Of a stretch of DNA of 64,000 nucleotides, positions 1-8,176 are shown piece after piece. The notes beneath the pieces were generated by a model that saw only the letters and a list, made by a program, of their open reading frames with translations, was not told the origin of the DNA and made no database searches. Position 1 is the stretch's first letter; each line of letters starts with the position of its first letter. Source of the DNA: an uncultured Prevotella sp. (lineage in GTDB: Bacteria > Bacteroidota > Bacteroidia > Bacteroidales > Bacteroidaceae); contig ONAJ01000015.1 in NCBI GenBank assembly GCA_900315775.1, positions 59,547-123,546 on the forward strand, read 5' to 3'. Position numbers and translations under genes: made by a program.

Positions 1-393
1 GGCAACTGGCACGCTGTGGGTGGCAAGAACTATCTGGCACAAATTTTCCGCGATGCTGGAGCCGTCTATGTCATTGACGATGATGAGACAGCGGGTGAAG
101 ACCTGGAATTTGAGAAGATGTACGACTTGGCTGCAAATGCTGACTACTGGCGTATCCTGAACAGTTTTCAAGGTGATTTCAGCTACGACGCCCTTAAAGC
201 TTCCGAGCCGCGCAACGCACTCTTCAAGGCCTTCAAGGACAAGAAGGTTATCTACTGTAACATGAAGAAGCAGCCCTACTATGAGATAATGCCAGTAGAG
301 CCCGACATCCTGCTCAAGGACTTAGTCGCCATCTTCCACCCCGAAATGGTTGAAGCCAATTATCAGCCGAAGTATTACCGATTGTTGAAGTGA
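1..393 (+). CDS. ABC transporter substrate-binding protein, C-terminal part (BtuF/FecB-like)
   Basis: Partial gene: the frame is open from the first base (reading GNWHAVGGKNYLAQIF) and ends at TGA 391-393, so the true start lies left of the window; the GTG at 16 is internal. The W-H-x-V-G-G-x-N-Y-x-A-x-x-F-x-D-A-G-A pattern is typical of the second lobe of class III periplasmic binding proteins for cobalamin, haem or ferric siderophores. The stop overlaps the GTG start of the permease (GTGA), so the two are translationally coupled. The nearby corrin genes make a corrinoid the likeliest ligand, but that is inferred from context only. The lipobox and N-lobe are not visible. Confidence 0.8.
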   Translation, partial: GNWHAVGGKNYLAQIFRDAGAVYVIDDDETAGEDLEFEKMYDLAANADYWRILNSFQGDFSYDALKASEPRNALFKAFKDKKVIYCNMKKQPYYEIMPVEPDILLKDLVAIFHPEMVEANYQPKYYRLLK

Positions 394-1415
394 GAGCAAC
401 TATATTCCTTGTACTGTTGGTGTGCATCGCTGTACTGCTGGTGGTAAACTTGCTACTCGGTACAGTGGATATTCCTATGTTGGAAGTGTGCCGCATACTT
501 TGCGGTGCCGATGACAACGAGATTTTCACCAACATCATCTATCAGGCACGTTTGCCGCAGGCTCTTACCGCCATCTTTGCCGGTGCCGGACTCGCCGTCA
601 GCGGCTTGCAGATGCAGACCGTGTTTCGCAATCCGCTGGCAGGACCTTCGGTATTGGGCATCAGCAACGGTGCCGCTCTGGGAGTAGCCTTTGTAGTATT
701 GCTGTCAGGACGTATCGGTGGTATGGCATTAAGTCGTCTCGGTTATCTTGGAGATGCCGCCATCAGCATAGCAGCCATTGTTGGTGCCTTAGCCGTGCTA
801 TCGCTCATTCTCTGGGTGTCGCAGCGGGTGAAGGGTAACGTCACGCTGCTCATCATCGGTGTAATGATTGGCTACTTGGCGACGGCCATCATCGGTGTGC
901 TGAAGTATTTATCGCCTGAAGAAGACGTGAAGACTTTCGTGGTATGGGGTCTCGGCTCATTCTCGCGTGTCTCGGGCGACAACATGATGCTTTTCGTAGA
1001 ACTAATGTGCGTGCTGCTGCCCTTAGCATGCCTTATGGTGAAGCCTATGAACCTTATGCTATTAGGTGACCGCTATGCTGCCAATCTTGGTTTGAATATC
1101 CGCCGTACCCGAATGATGATTATCATATCCAGCGGCATACTCGTTGCCATCGTCACAGCCTTTTGCGGCCCAATTATGTTCATCGGTCTTGCCGTTCCCC
1201 ATCTCGCTCGTACACTTTTCCGCAGTAGCGACCACCGCATCCTCATGCCTGCCACAGCCCTATGTGGAGCTACTCTTGCGCTACTGTGCAACCTCATCGC
1301 TCGCATGCCGGGTTTCGAGGGCGCCCTACCTATCAACAGCGTTACGGCTCTCGTTGGAGCTCCAATCATCGTCGCCGTCCTCTTCCGCAGGAGAAGGGAT
1401 GAAATCGGAGAATAA
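390..1415 (+). CDS. FecCD/BtuC-family ABC transporter permease
   Basis: A 341-residue, very hydrophobic protein with about nine or ten membrane segments. It has FecCD family signatures: SGLQMQTVFRNPLAGPSVLGIS near residues 67-88, and GPIMFIGLAVPHLAR near 260-274 in the loop that contacts the ATPase. It would form the inner-membrane channel of a cobalamin or iron-chelate importer with the preceding binding protein. The start is GTG, overlapping the upstream TGA. No ATPase gene follows in this window; the next gene is convergent. The last 90 nt overlap the 3' end of the minus-strand cbiJ-cbiD fusion. A cobalamin role (BtuC) is likely from the neighbourhood but not proven. Confidence 0.85.
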   Translation: MRATIFLVLLVCIAVLLVVNLLLGTVDIPMLEVCRILCGADDNEIFTNIIYQARLPQALTAIFAGAGLAVSGLQMQTVFRNPLAGPSVLGISNGAALGVAFVVLLSGRIGGMALSRLGYLGDAAISIAAIVGALAVLSLILWVSQRVKGNVTLLIIGVMIGYLATAIIGVLKYLSPEEDVKTFVVWGLGSFSRVSGDNMMLFVELMCVLLPLACLMVKPMNLMLLGDRYAANLGLNIRRTRMMIIISSGILVAIVTAFCGPIMFIGLAVPHLARTLFRSSDHRILMPATALCGATLALLCNLIARMPGFEGALPINSVTALVGAPIIVAVLFRRRRDEIGE

Positions 1416-3107
1416 GCATCCGTTGTCGTCAATCAAAAAAATCAATAGTTCACCATTAGGCAGCAATGGGGCACAATGCTCATAACAATGTCTAATGACG
1501 GTGCGCGCAAATACTTTTTTTCCGTCCTCTGCAATACGTTCCCATAGTTCTCGCGCCAGCGTCATGTCGTTGATGTCGATATTGATGCCCGACTCGTTCA
1601 ACATCTGTTGAATAAACACCTTGTCCATAACCGTCTTCCTGCTATGTGTGTCCAAATGACCTGCCGCCAACTTCACCGCTTTGCCGAGCATCACACCAAG
1701 CGTCACGTGCTTGAAACCAAGATGGTTAGCCATCGTTAGTGTGTCACCAATATAGTTGCCATACTGCACAAACGCCTGTTGGGGCAGTTCAGGATACATA
1801 GCCTTGACGAATCGTTCGCTCTTAGCACCGCTGTTGATGACAACGCGATCTGTGCCGCTGGCTTTAGCCACCTCCATGCATTTGCGAATACTCTCAATGA
1901 ATGCTTCTTCACTAAAGGGCTTCACAATGCCAGAGACACCAATGATGCTAATACCGCCACTGATGCCGAGACGCGGGTTGAAGGTCCTACGCGCTATTGC
2001 CTCACCTTGTGGAACGCTGATGGTAATGCGCACATTTTCCTTAATATTCTCCCTCATCATTTGTCTTGGAGCCTTGTTGATGGCAGCCTCACCGACAGGG
2101 TAGTCAAAACCCGGCAGGGTGAAGTGGCCCACTCCTACCCCGCCACATATCTCAAATTGAGACGCTTTCTCAACCTTAGCCCTCACTTCAACACCATCGG
2201 TCACATCGGGATCGTCGCCAGCCTCCTTGATGACAAAAGCATCGTCCTCCCCATACTGCACCCCCACCAGGATGGTTTCACCATTAGGCAACTTTACTGG
2301 TACCTCGTTGGGCGTTTCTCCCGTCAACAGTCGTTTCGTTGCAGCAATAGCTGCCGCTGTGGCACAGGTGCCAGTCGTCAGTCCGCTGTGTAGAGGAAAA
2401 AACTCCGGCAATAGTTTCTCTACCATCCTCCGCAAGCCATGATCACCGTCCACCTTATGAAAGGTAGAAGGTGTTTCGGGACGTTTGATGGAGTATATCT
2501 TCATGCCCCGTTGACGTGCTTCGGTAACCTTCTGCACAAAGCCGCCACTGAGTCCGCTCTCCTTCAGCAGGATGGCGTCGGCATCTGGCGTCGCCGGATA
2601 GAAGCACAATTGTTCGTCGCTGGCTCCCTGCTGATGCGCCAGCGCGATGCTGCTCTCGCGGTTCAGTATGCGATAGATTACTTTGACCCCTCTCGACTCC
2701 AGCCACTTCAGGCGACTGATGCTCTGCACGCCCGTAGTAGCCAACAGAGTGTTTATGTCCGTAGGCACCTGTCCATAGTCATCTATCCAGATGATGTCTG
2801 GATCACGTAGAGGATAGATACGCTCGTAGCGAATGACGGGAATCGTGAGTATTGAGGCTACTGAGGCTATCGTCTGGTGTAGTTGACTGGCAAAGGGATG
2901 TGCAGCATCTACAATGAGACGGATATCGTGCTCGCTGACGAAGGTTGTCATCGCCTCAGCATCCATAGCACCATCAACACGCACGCCGTGATGAAGCGTC
3001 AATTGCTGCTCACCCGTCTTCGTGCTATAATAATAGGTGTTGCCTGCCTCTTCGAGCACCTGCGTCGCTTGGCGTCCTTCCGTAGTTCCTCCGAATACCA
3101 GTATCAT
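1326..3107 (-). CDS. cbiD: CbiJ-CbiD fusion: precorrin-6A reductase / cobalt-precorrin-5B C1-methyltransferase
   Basis: A 593-residue two-domain protein. Residues ~1-235 are a CobK/CbiJ reductase (N-terminal MILVFGGTTEGRQ nucleotide-binding motif, DAAHPFA near 69-75). Residues ~240-560 are CbiD (starts at SGLTTGTCATAAA, with NGETILVGV and GGVGVGHFTLPG-like segments), which methylates C1 of cobalt-precorrin-5B. It is the last gene of the four-gene corrin operon: its start overlaps the end of cbiG-cobM by 4 nt. The C-terminus is extended by an acidic tail (AEEDGDDDWSSNESRN), and this tail is read from the strand opposite the end of the permease gene. Both enzymatic calls are firm; whether the tail does anything is unknown. 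Confidence 0.93.
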   Translation of the reverse strand: MILVFGGTTEGRQATQVLEEAGNTYYYSTKTGEQQLTLHHGVRVDGAMDAEAMTTFVSEHDIRLIVDAAHPFASQLHQTIASVASILTIPVIRYERIYPLRDPDIIWIDDYGQVPTDINTLLATTGVQSISRLKWLESRGVKVIYRILNRESSIALAHQQGASDEQLCFYPATPDADAILLKESGLSGGFVQKVTEARQRGMKIYSIKRPETPSTFHKVDGDHGLRRMVEKLLPEFFPLHSGLTTGTCATAAAIAATKRLLTGETPNEVPVKLPNGETILVGVQYGEDDAFVIKEAGDDPDVTDGVEVRAKVEKASQFEICGGVGVGHFTLPGFDYPVGEAAINKAPRQMMRENIKENVRITISVPQGEAIARRTFNPRLGISGGISIIGVSGIVKPFSEEAFIESIRKCMEVAKASGTDRVVINSGAKSERFVKAMYPELPQQAFVQYGNYIGDTLTMANHLGFKHVTLGVMLGKAVKLAAGHLDTHSRKTVMDKVFIQQMLNESGINIDINDMTLARELWERIAEDGKKVFARTVIRHCYEHCAPLLPNGELLIFLIDDNGCLFSDFIPSPAEEDGDDDWSSNESRNAVDR

Positions 3108-4879
3108 GCTTCTCCTTTTCTAAAGAGATGGGTAAAGTGTTTGTCGTAGAGAGCAGACAATCCGAGTCGATTGTCGATGGCGTCGCCTACGACAAGCATG
3201 GTGGTTAGAGTGAGATGGTTATCATGGACTATCTTCGCCAGGTCGCGCAGCACACCGCGATAGATACGCTGGTCGGGCCACGTCAGATGATAGCATGCCG
3301 CAACAGGCGTGTCCTCAGGATATTCCTGCAAGAGTTCACGTTGCACATCGTCAACAATGGATGCAGAGAGGAAAATGCACATCGTTGACTGGCTGCGGGC
3401 CAGCAGGTGCAACTGTTCCTTCTCCGGCATTGGCGTGCGCCCTTCACCTCTGGTAAGGATGATTGTCTGGCATCGTTCAGGTATGGTGAACTGACTTTGC
3501 AACTCAGCGGCGGCGGCGAGGAATGAGGAGATACCTGGCGTAATGTGATACGACATTCCCTCGCGGTCGAAGAAGGCCATCTGCTCCTGAATAGCACCGA
3601 AAATGCATGGGTCACCTGTATGCAGACGGACAATATACTTACCTTGGTCATAGAACTGCTTCATCAGCGCGCATTGCTCCTCAAGATTCATATCGGCTGA
3701 ACTTCGTACTATGGCGCCGGGCTTGTGGCATTCGGTGAGCGCCTTTGGAACCAGCGAGCCTGCATAGAGTATCAGGTCTGCACGCTCCAGCATCTTGCGG
3801 CCTCGCACACTTATCAAGTCTGGATCGCCAGGACCAGCTCCGACAATTTCAACATGACCTTTTTGTTCGCGCAGATATTTATAGTCTATGGCGAGGGCTG
3901 CCGTCCAGTTCTTGCCTTTCACCTTAGGAACAATCAGTTTTCCATTGTTTGCCCCAAGGATGGCTGCTGCTTCACAGACGCTTGGAGTACCCACATGCTT
4001 CTCGACGGTCTTGCTGGGATTAGGAACATCGACCTTCGCCAGTTCCTCAGCCGTATAGAATACCAGTTCTTCGTTATATTCATCTTCGAGCATCGCGCAA
4101 AACTCTTCGTCCTGCTTCACGTCGATGGTGCAATAGCGTTTGTAGCAAGGTAATACACCAATTTGACTCATGGCTTCGTCTATCTGGTCATAGATTGTCT
4201 CATAGTCATCAGGATGGCTGGCAAGTCCAAAGCCCAAAGACGCTATCATCGGCACGAAATGCAACTCGAGTACACCGTATGGTACACAGAGGTTGTATGG
4301 TGTCACCAGTATTACCAGCTTGAACTTCTTAGGATCAACCTCCTCGAGGCTTTTGACAATTGTGACATGCTCAGGCAGTGTCTTCTCCAGATAGTCTGTT
4401 CCGTCGTCGCAGACTTCCATCAGCAGGGCTGTAGGTTCGCGATTGACGAAGGCAAAGATGCACTCGTTCATATCGTCATCGCTGGCAATGGCCCAGTTGA
4501 AGCGTTCTGCCAACGTGTCGAGCGCCCATAGTCCGGCATTGTCGCTTTGGGTGGTAATAACCTCATGTCCTCCGATGATGGCGGCCACTTGACGAGCCAG
4601 TTCGTTGGCGCCTCCCACATGACCGCTGAGCACGGAGATGACGTTCTGTCCAAGGCTGTCTATGCAGACCACTGCGGGGTCCACGTGCTTGTCCTTGATG
4701 TATGGCGCTATGGTGCGCACACAAATACCCATTGCTCCGATGAAGACGAAGGCGTCGTAACTGTTCCAACGTTCACCTACTTCCGAGCGCAGAATAACCT
4801 CTGCCCCCAAATGACGTTGTAGTGTTGAGGCAACCTCGTTGCCAGCCTCGCTGATTTGTATGATAGCTATCTTCTGCAT
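3104..4879 (-). CDS. cobM: CbiG-CbiF fusion: cobalt-precorrin-5A hydrolase / precorrin-4 C11-methyltransferase
   Basis: A 591-residue fusion. Residues ~1-330 are CbiG: FIGAMGICVRTIAPYI near 51-66, SVLSGHVGGANELAR near 82-97, and a central region with SLGFGLAS. CbiG opens the delta-lactone of cobalt-precorrin-5A. Residues ~340-585 are a SAM-dependent tetrapyrrole methylase of CbiF/CobM type, with the glycine-rich VEIVGAGPGDPDLIS, then RLHTGDPCIFGA and HITPGISSF. Fusing these two puts consecutive steps on one chain. The gene overlaps its neighbours at both ends (4 nt with cbiJ-cbiD, 13 nt with cbiE-cbiT), indicating one co-translated unit. Confidence 0.93.
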   Translation of the reverse strand: MQKIAIIQISEAGNEVASTLQRHLGAEVILRSEVGERWNSYDAFVFIGAMGICVRTIAPYIKDKHVDPAVVCIDSLGQNVISVLSGHVGGANELARQVAAIIGGHEVITTQSDNAGLWALDTLAERFNWAIASDDDMNECIFAFVNREPTALLMEVCDDGTDYLEKTLPEHVTIVKSLEEVDPKKFKLVILVTPYNLCVPYGVLELHFVPMIASLGFGLASHPDDYETIYDQIDEAMSQIGVLPCYKRYCTIDVKQDEEFCAMLEDEYNEELVFYTAEELAKVDVPNPSKTVEKHVGTPSVCEAAAILGANNGKLIVPKVKGKNWTAALAIDYKYLREQKGHVEIVGAGPGDPDLISVRGRKMLERADLILYAGSLVPKALTECHKPGAIVRSSADMNLEEQCALMKQFYDQGKYIVRLHTGDPCIFGAIQEQMAFFDREGMSYHITPGISSFLAAAAELQSQFTIPERCQTIILTRGEGRTPMPEKEQLHLLARSQSTMCIFLSASIVDDVQRELLQEYPEDTPVAACYHLTWPDQRIYRGVLRDLAKIVHDNHLTLTTMLVVGDAIDNRLGLSALYDKHFTHLFRKGEA

Positions 4880-6054
4880 TTCAGTATCGTTATCGGGTGA
4901 TTATCATTGAGTTGTATGTGTAGTGGCGGCTCCTGACGCAGGTTCAGTTCCCTGCAGGCTTCGTCCCATAGCTGTCGGCTGTCGGTAGTTACCTTGGGCG
5001 CTACGACACTATTCATCACGATGACGCCATCAGGGGTAAGGACAGTGAGAACTTTCGCCATTATCTCCTTTAACTTGCCGCCGTGTCCTCCTATGAATAC
5101 AGCATCAGGACGAGGCAATGCAGAGAGGTTTGTTTCCAAGAAATCACCGATATGCACATCGATGCCTGGGGCATGAAAACGGCGGGCGTTCTCGCGGATG
5201 ATGGCTTCACACTCAGGACGAATCTCAAATGCCTCAATGTGAAGATGAGGAAACTGCAGACACGCCTCAATGGAAACGCTGCCTGTACAGAAACCAATGT
5301 CCCAGAACACGTGACGATGAGACAAGTCGAGGGCTTGTAGCGTGAGCAGACGGATAGGCATCTTCGTAATCATCTTCTCCCTACCGTCCAACAGCGTGAA
5401 CTCGTCATCAGGAATACCCCATCGGCGTTGGTGTCCTCCTATGAGGATAAGGCAGTTGGGGTGAGAAAACTCTTGCTCTGCAACGGCTTCGAGTGAGAGC
5501 GACGTGACTCTTTCATTCACAGGATTGCCAAGGTGCTCACCGATATGCATCTGATAGTCTTTATAACCATAATCCATCATGCGACGAGCTATGGCGGCAG
5601 GAGTGTGTTCCTTATCCGTCAGGACACCTATCTTCCTGGTACCTTCTATCAGGGCGCGGTCAAACTCATGCCAAGGACGACCCGTGAGCGAAACGATGCG
5701 CATGTCGTGATAAGGTATCACAAGCCTGTGGGCGAGCATCTGAAGGGAGTGAAAAGTGGGATAAACCATAATGTCCGCATCAGGCATCTTCCGCCGTATG
5801 GTATTGGCAAAGCCGAAGAACAGCGGGTCACCGCTGGCAAAGACCACCACCTCGTCGTGATACTGCTCAAAGACAGCATCGAGAGGCACGGTGATGTCAA
5901 TCCACTCTGCATCCTTAGGAAGCAAAGACTTCACAATCTCATGGTGGCGCTTGCCACCAGAGAACACTTTTCCGTTCCTTATCACCTCTAATACTTCGGG
6001 AGGGAAGAAAGGTTGTGGGTTATCTGTGATGCCTATAACAATGAATCTTATCAT
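4867..6054 (-). CDS. cobL: CbiE-CbiT (CobL-like): precorrin-6Y C5,15-methyltransferase (decarboxylating)
   Basis: A 395-residue fusion. Residues ~1-205 are the CbiE methylase half (FIVIGITDNPQPFF at the N-terminus, FASGDPLFFG near 72-81). Residues ~215-395 are the CbiT Rossmann methyltransferase, with the SAM motif VFWDIGFCTGSVSIEA near 235-250 and the later segment PDAVFIGGHGGKLKEI. The pair methylates C5 and C15 and removes the C12 acetate carboxyl. The SAM motif reads DIGFCTGS instead of the usual DIGxGTGS. The start overlaps the stop of cbiH-cbiC by 4 nt. Length and domain order match CobL-type fusions. Confidence 0.93.
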   Translation of the reverse strand: MIRFIVIGITDNPQPFFPPEVLEVIRNGKVFSGGKRHHEIVKSLLPKDAEWIDITVPLDAVFEQYHDEVVVFASGDPLFFGFANTIRRKMPDADIMVYPTFHSLQMLAHRLVIPYHDMRIVSLTGRPWHEFDRALIEGTRKIGVLTDKEHTPAAIARRMMDYGYKDYQMHIGEHLGNPVNERVTSLSLEAVAEQEFSHPNCLILIGGHQRRWGIPDDEFTLLDGREKMITKMPIRLLTLQALDLSHRHVFWDIGFCTGSVSIEACLQFPHLHIEAFEIRPECEAIIRENARRFHAPGIDVHIGDFLETNLSALPRPDAVFIGGHGGKLKEIMAKVLTVLTPDGVIVMNSVVAPKVTTDSRQLWDEACRELNLRQEPPLHIQLNDNHPITILKCRR

Positions 6055-7451
6055 AAGTCTCTGCCTGGTTTCAGTTGTGCCGCGTCATCGAAGGTGAGGA
6101 TGGCATTGCATAGTGTCGCAGCCAGGTTGGAGCCTCCCTTGCGTCCCTCGACAATGATTTTGGGAATGTTTTTGAACGGTTTCACCATGTGCTTCGACTC
6201 CTTCACGTGCACGAATCCTACAGGGGCAGCTATGATGCCTGCCGGGTGTGCCTTACCCTTGCGTATCAGGTCGCAGAGCTCCATCAGAGCGGTGGGTGCA
6301 TTGCCGAAGGCGAATAGTGCATCGGGGTGCTCCTCCACTGCAAGACGAATGCCTGCCTGGGTGCGTGTGATGCCCTTCTCGGCAGCCATCTCCGCCACTC
6401 GCGGGTCGTTGAGATAGCATTGAGTCTCGATGCCCAAGCGCTGCAAGGCACCCTTGCGAATGCCGCTGGTCACCATAGTAACATCGGTAATGATATGAGT
6501 CAGTTCACCATTCTTTACTTTATTATATAATGTGGCAACAGCCCCGTCATCGGTATGCAGGATGTCCTCCATGTCGAAGTCGGCGGTGGTGTGAATAGCG
6601 TGCAGCAGCGCCCACTTGTGATCAAGACGATAGTCCTTACACTTCAGCTCGCTTTCAATGGTGCGGAACGACTCTATCATTATCAGCTGACCTTTCTTTT
6701 CATTGCCTTTATGAGCCTCGCGGTAGTAGCCTCGTGGCGTTATCATTTTGTCGTTCCATTGATATGACTGCGAGTTGCCAATAATTATCACCGTGAACAT
6801 ATCAACGTCTTCGGGGTCGAACGCGCCCAGTGTGGTCAACGTCACCTCCTGCTCCTCACGTCCTGCTTGTCGTACATAGCCTACGGGAGTGTTGGCAGCA
6901 CGTTCGCGCAGGAATATCTCCTGCAGCCGATAGAGTTGCCAGTATCTTCCATTCGACTTCGGGTTATAGACTGCAGTGACAAAGTCGCCCACGGCAGCCG
7001 CCCTGATGCGTCGCTCTATCGTCTCCCACGGCGTCATCAAGTCGCTCAGCGAGATGACACAGAAGTCATGCCCCATAGGAGCACCAAGCAGGGATGCAGC
7101 TTTCTGGAATGCCGAAATGCCCGGCAACGATTCCACAACAACATCGCTGTTCCTCTCACGCTGCATCTCATAGACAAGTGGCGTCATACCATAGATGCCG
7201 GCATCGCCAGAGGAGATAACCACCACCGTCTTGCCTTGCTCCGCAAGTTGGAAGGCTTGTTCAGCACGCTCACGTTCGTGCTTCATACCTGTGTCTATAC
7301 ACTCACATCCATCTTTTACGAAGGGCTCAACAAACTGGAAATAATACTTATAACCCACTACGGCATCCGCATCTCCCACTACATTCAGCACCGCAGGAGT
7401 AATGTCATCTTTACTACCAGGACCTATGCCCACTACAATAATCTTTCCCAT
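6051..7451 (-). CDS. cobJ: CbiH-CbiC fusion: precorrin-3B C17-methyltransferase / precorrin-8X methylmutase
   Basis: First gene of the corrin operon, 466 residues. Residues ~1-245 are CobJ/CbiH (IIVVGIGPGSKDDITP at the N-terminus, VVISSGDAGIYGM near 76-88, SLPGISAFQKAASLLGAP). CbiH methylates C17 and contracts the ring. Residues ~255-466 are CbiC/CobH methylmutase (WALLHAIHTTADFD with the candidate catalytic His, VTMVTSGIRKG, FGNAPTAL, GFVHVKESK). ATG at 7449-7451 is the only plausible start. A weak -7 element (TACCTTCG on the minus strand) sits 10 nt upstream. No canonical cobalamin riboswitch is visible in the 460 nt upstream. CbiL, CbiK, CbiA and CbiP must be encoded elsewhere. Confidence 0.93.
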   Translation of the reverse strand: MGKIIVVGIGPGSKDDITPAVLNVVGDADAVVGYKYYFQFVEPFVKDGCECIDTGMKHERERAEQAFQLAEQGKTVVVISSGDAGIYGMTPLVYEMQRERNSDVVVESLPGISAFQKAASLLGAPMGHDFCVISLSDLMTPWETIERRIRAAAVGDFVTAVYNPKSNGRYWQLYRLQEIFLRERAANTPVGYVRQAGREEQEVTLTTLGAFDPEDVDMFTVIIIGNSQSYQWNDKMITPRGYYREAHKGNEKKGQLIMIESFRTIESELKCKDYRLDHKWALLHAIHTTADFDMEDILHTDDGAVATLYNKVKNGELTHIITDVTMVTSGIRKGALQRLGIETQCYLNDPRVAEMAAEKGITRTQAGIRLAVEEHPDALFAFGNAPTALMELCDLIRKGKAHPAGIIAAPVGFVHVKESKHMVKPFKNIPKIIVEGRKGGSNLAATLCNAILTFDDAAQLKPGRDL

Positions 7452-7460
7452 ACTTGTGTG

Positions 7461-7468
7461 CGAAGGTA
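7461..7468 (-). promoter_or_regulatory. Weak Bacteroidetes-type -7 element for the corrin operon
   Basis: Minus-strand TACCTTCG, one mismatch from TAnnTTTG, about 10 nt before the cbiH-cbiC ATG. The -33 region is not convincing. If it is used, the transcript would be almost leaderless. Confidence 0.35.
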
Positions 7469-7480
7469 CGAAAATTTTGA

Positions 7481-7575
7481 TTAAGTGAGAAGAAAATGAA
7501 TGTATTTATTTTCTCGAACGTGAAAAATTTATCAAAGAAGTGTGGAAAGTACAAAATAAATCTTAATTTATTTTT
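7481..7575. repeat. Dispersed AT-rich repeat, copy 1
   Basis: Shares two blocks with 18501-18605. One is GTGAAAAATTTATCAAA (7520-7536 and 18574-18590). The other is a palindromic segment, TACAAAATAAATC followed by ATTTATTTTT (7550-7575 and 18516-18541). The blocks occur in opposite order in the two copies. Both lie just upstream of minus-strand genes. Confidence 0.6.
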
Positions 7576-7628
7576 GAGCGAAAGTCATTACACAAACAGA
7601 ATACAGGTACCACCCATAATGTCTTTGC

Positions 7629-7716
7629 CTCGTTAGCCACGAGAGCCAGCCTCGTTAGCCACGAGAGCCAGCCTCGTCCCAAACGAGAACGGTCCTCGTA
7701 AATGCAAGAGCCGCCG
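7629..7716. repeat. 22-bp-period tandem repeat array (four units)
   Basis: Units begin with CTCGT at 7629, 7651, 7673 and 7695. The first two are identical (CTCGTTAGCCACGAGAGCCA plus GC). The third keeps the CTCGT-5nt-ACGAG inverted repeat and the fourth is degenerate. Each unit can form a small 5-bp hairpin. The period is not a multiple of three, so this is not a coding repeat. It lies between the 62-residue peptide gene and the corrin operon; a second 22-bp-period array is at 10871-10980. Confidence 0.85.
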
Positions 7717-7869
7717 TTGTCTCCCGACAGCAGCGGCTCTCTTGTGCGTGTGTTCAAAACAAAACATTTTAAAGAAAATTTGCCCTTTCAAGGGCGGCAA
7801 TCGTGCAGCACACTGCATCGAATGCCTTATAGTAGCGGTCTGCCGGAGTCTCCCGACTGCGGCAAGACC
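7707..7869 (-). other. Two strong hairpins with identical apices; possible structured RNA
   Basis: Hairpin A pairs 7707-7721 with 7726-7740 (8 bp, one mismatch, 6 bp). Hairpin B pairs 7837-7850 with 7855-7869 (one mismatch, one bulge). Both have the same 10-nt apex, GTCGGGAGAC on the minus strand, which is a GGGA tetraloop of GNRA type closed by GUC/GAC. That favours the minus strand, the same direction as the flanking genes, as the functional RNA. They could be 3' structures of the peptide transcript, a leader of the corrin operon, or part of a repeated DNA element. No run of U follows, so neither is a simple terminator. Confidence 0.5.
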
Positions 7870-7912
7870 TAATTATAATAACTCTAACTAATTTTTTACA
7901 CACGCACTTTAT

Positions 7913-8101
7913 TTATTCTTCCTCACCCCAAACTGAGGTAGAAGAGATTTCTGTTTCTTTACCTAAAATTGTACCATTTCCTGTTCCTTCATTTACAGTA
8001 GCTGTTCCAGTATTTTCACTTTCCCAATTTACTGTACCTGCTATCATGTCCTGAAGTTCAACAGCATGCATTTCTGTATTTGGCTTTATATATCTTTTCA
8101 T
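7913..8101 (-). CDS. Small acidic peptide of 62 residues, paralogue of the 11198-11374 product
   Basis: Unknown function. It begins MKRYIKPNTEMHAVELQDMI and ends SVWGEEE. The paralogue begins MKKYIEPNTETHSIELQLM and ends NLWGDEEE, so a 19-residue N-terminal block and a short C-terminal W-G-acidic block are conserved around a variable Gly/Thr/Ser-rich middle. There is no signal peptide or membrane segment. It follows the 811-residue secreted protein by 73 nt on the same strand, as the paralogue follows the 1366-residue protein. The conserved-leader, variable-core layout resembles modified-peptide precursors, but no maturation enzyme is recognisable nearby. It could also be a small regulator or partner of the secreted protein. 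Confidence 0.7.
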   Translation of the reverse strand: MKRYIKPNTEMHAVELQDMIAGTVNWESENTGTATVNEGTGNGTILGKETEISSTSVWGEEE

Positions 8102-8140
8102 TTTTCTTGCTTTTTTTATTTGTAATTAGCTTTCCGTTGA

Positions 8141-8176
8141 GCCCCTTCCTTTTGGAGGGGGTTGGGGGAGGCTTTT
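8141..8176 (-). repeat. Dispersed G/C-rich hairpin repeat, copy 1
   Basis: GCCCCTTCCTTTTGGAGGGG followed by a G-rich stretch and GGCTTTT. A nearly identical 34-bp copy in the same orientation is at 61922-61955. Here it starts at the stop codon of the 811-residue gene and could fold into a C/G hairpin. Confidence 0.7.

Noticed and set aside
1-1415. Complete BtuCDF importer
   Set aside because: Only the end of the binding protein and the permease are present; no ATPase follows, since the next gene is convergent.
7563-7818. Overlapping short minus-strand ORFs (61 and 64 codons)
   Set aside because: They run through the 22-bp array in two frames; the period is not a multiple of three, so coding repeats are not possible, and no start context or homologue supports them.
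7837-7869. Minus-strand AGTCGGGAGAC resembles the B12-box of cobalamin riboswitches next to B12 genes
   Set aside because: The conserved riboswitch core that should lie 5' (GCTGnCCCGCnACTGT type) is absent; that space is the peptide gene. The similarity is explained by the hairpin apex that also occurs at 7719-7728.
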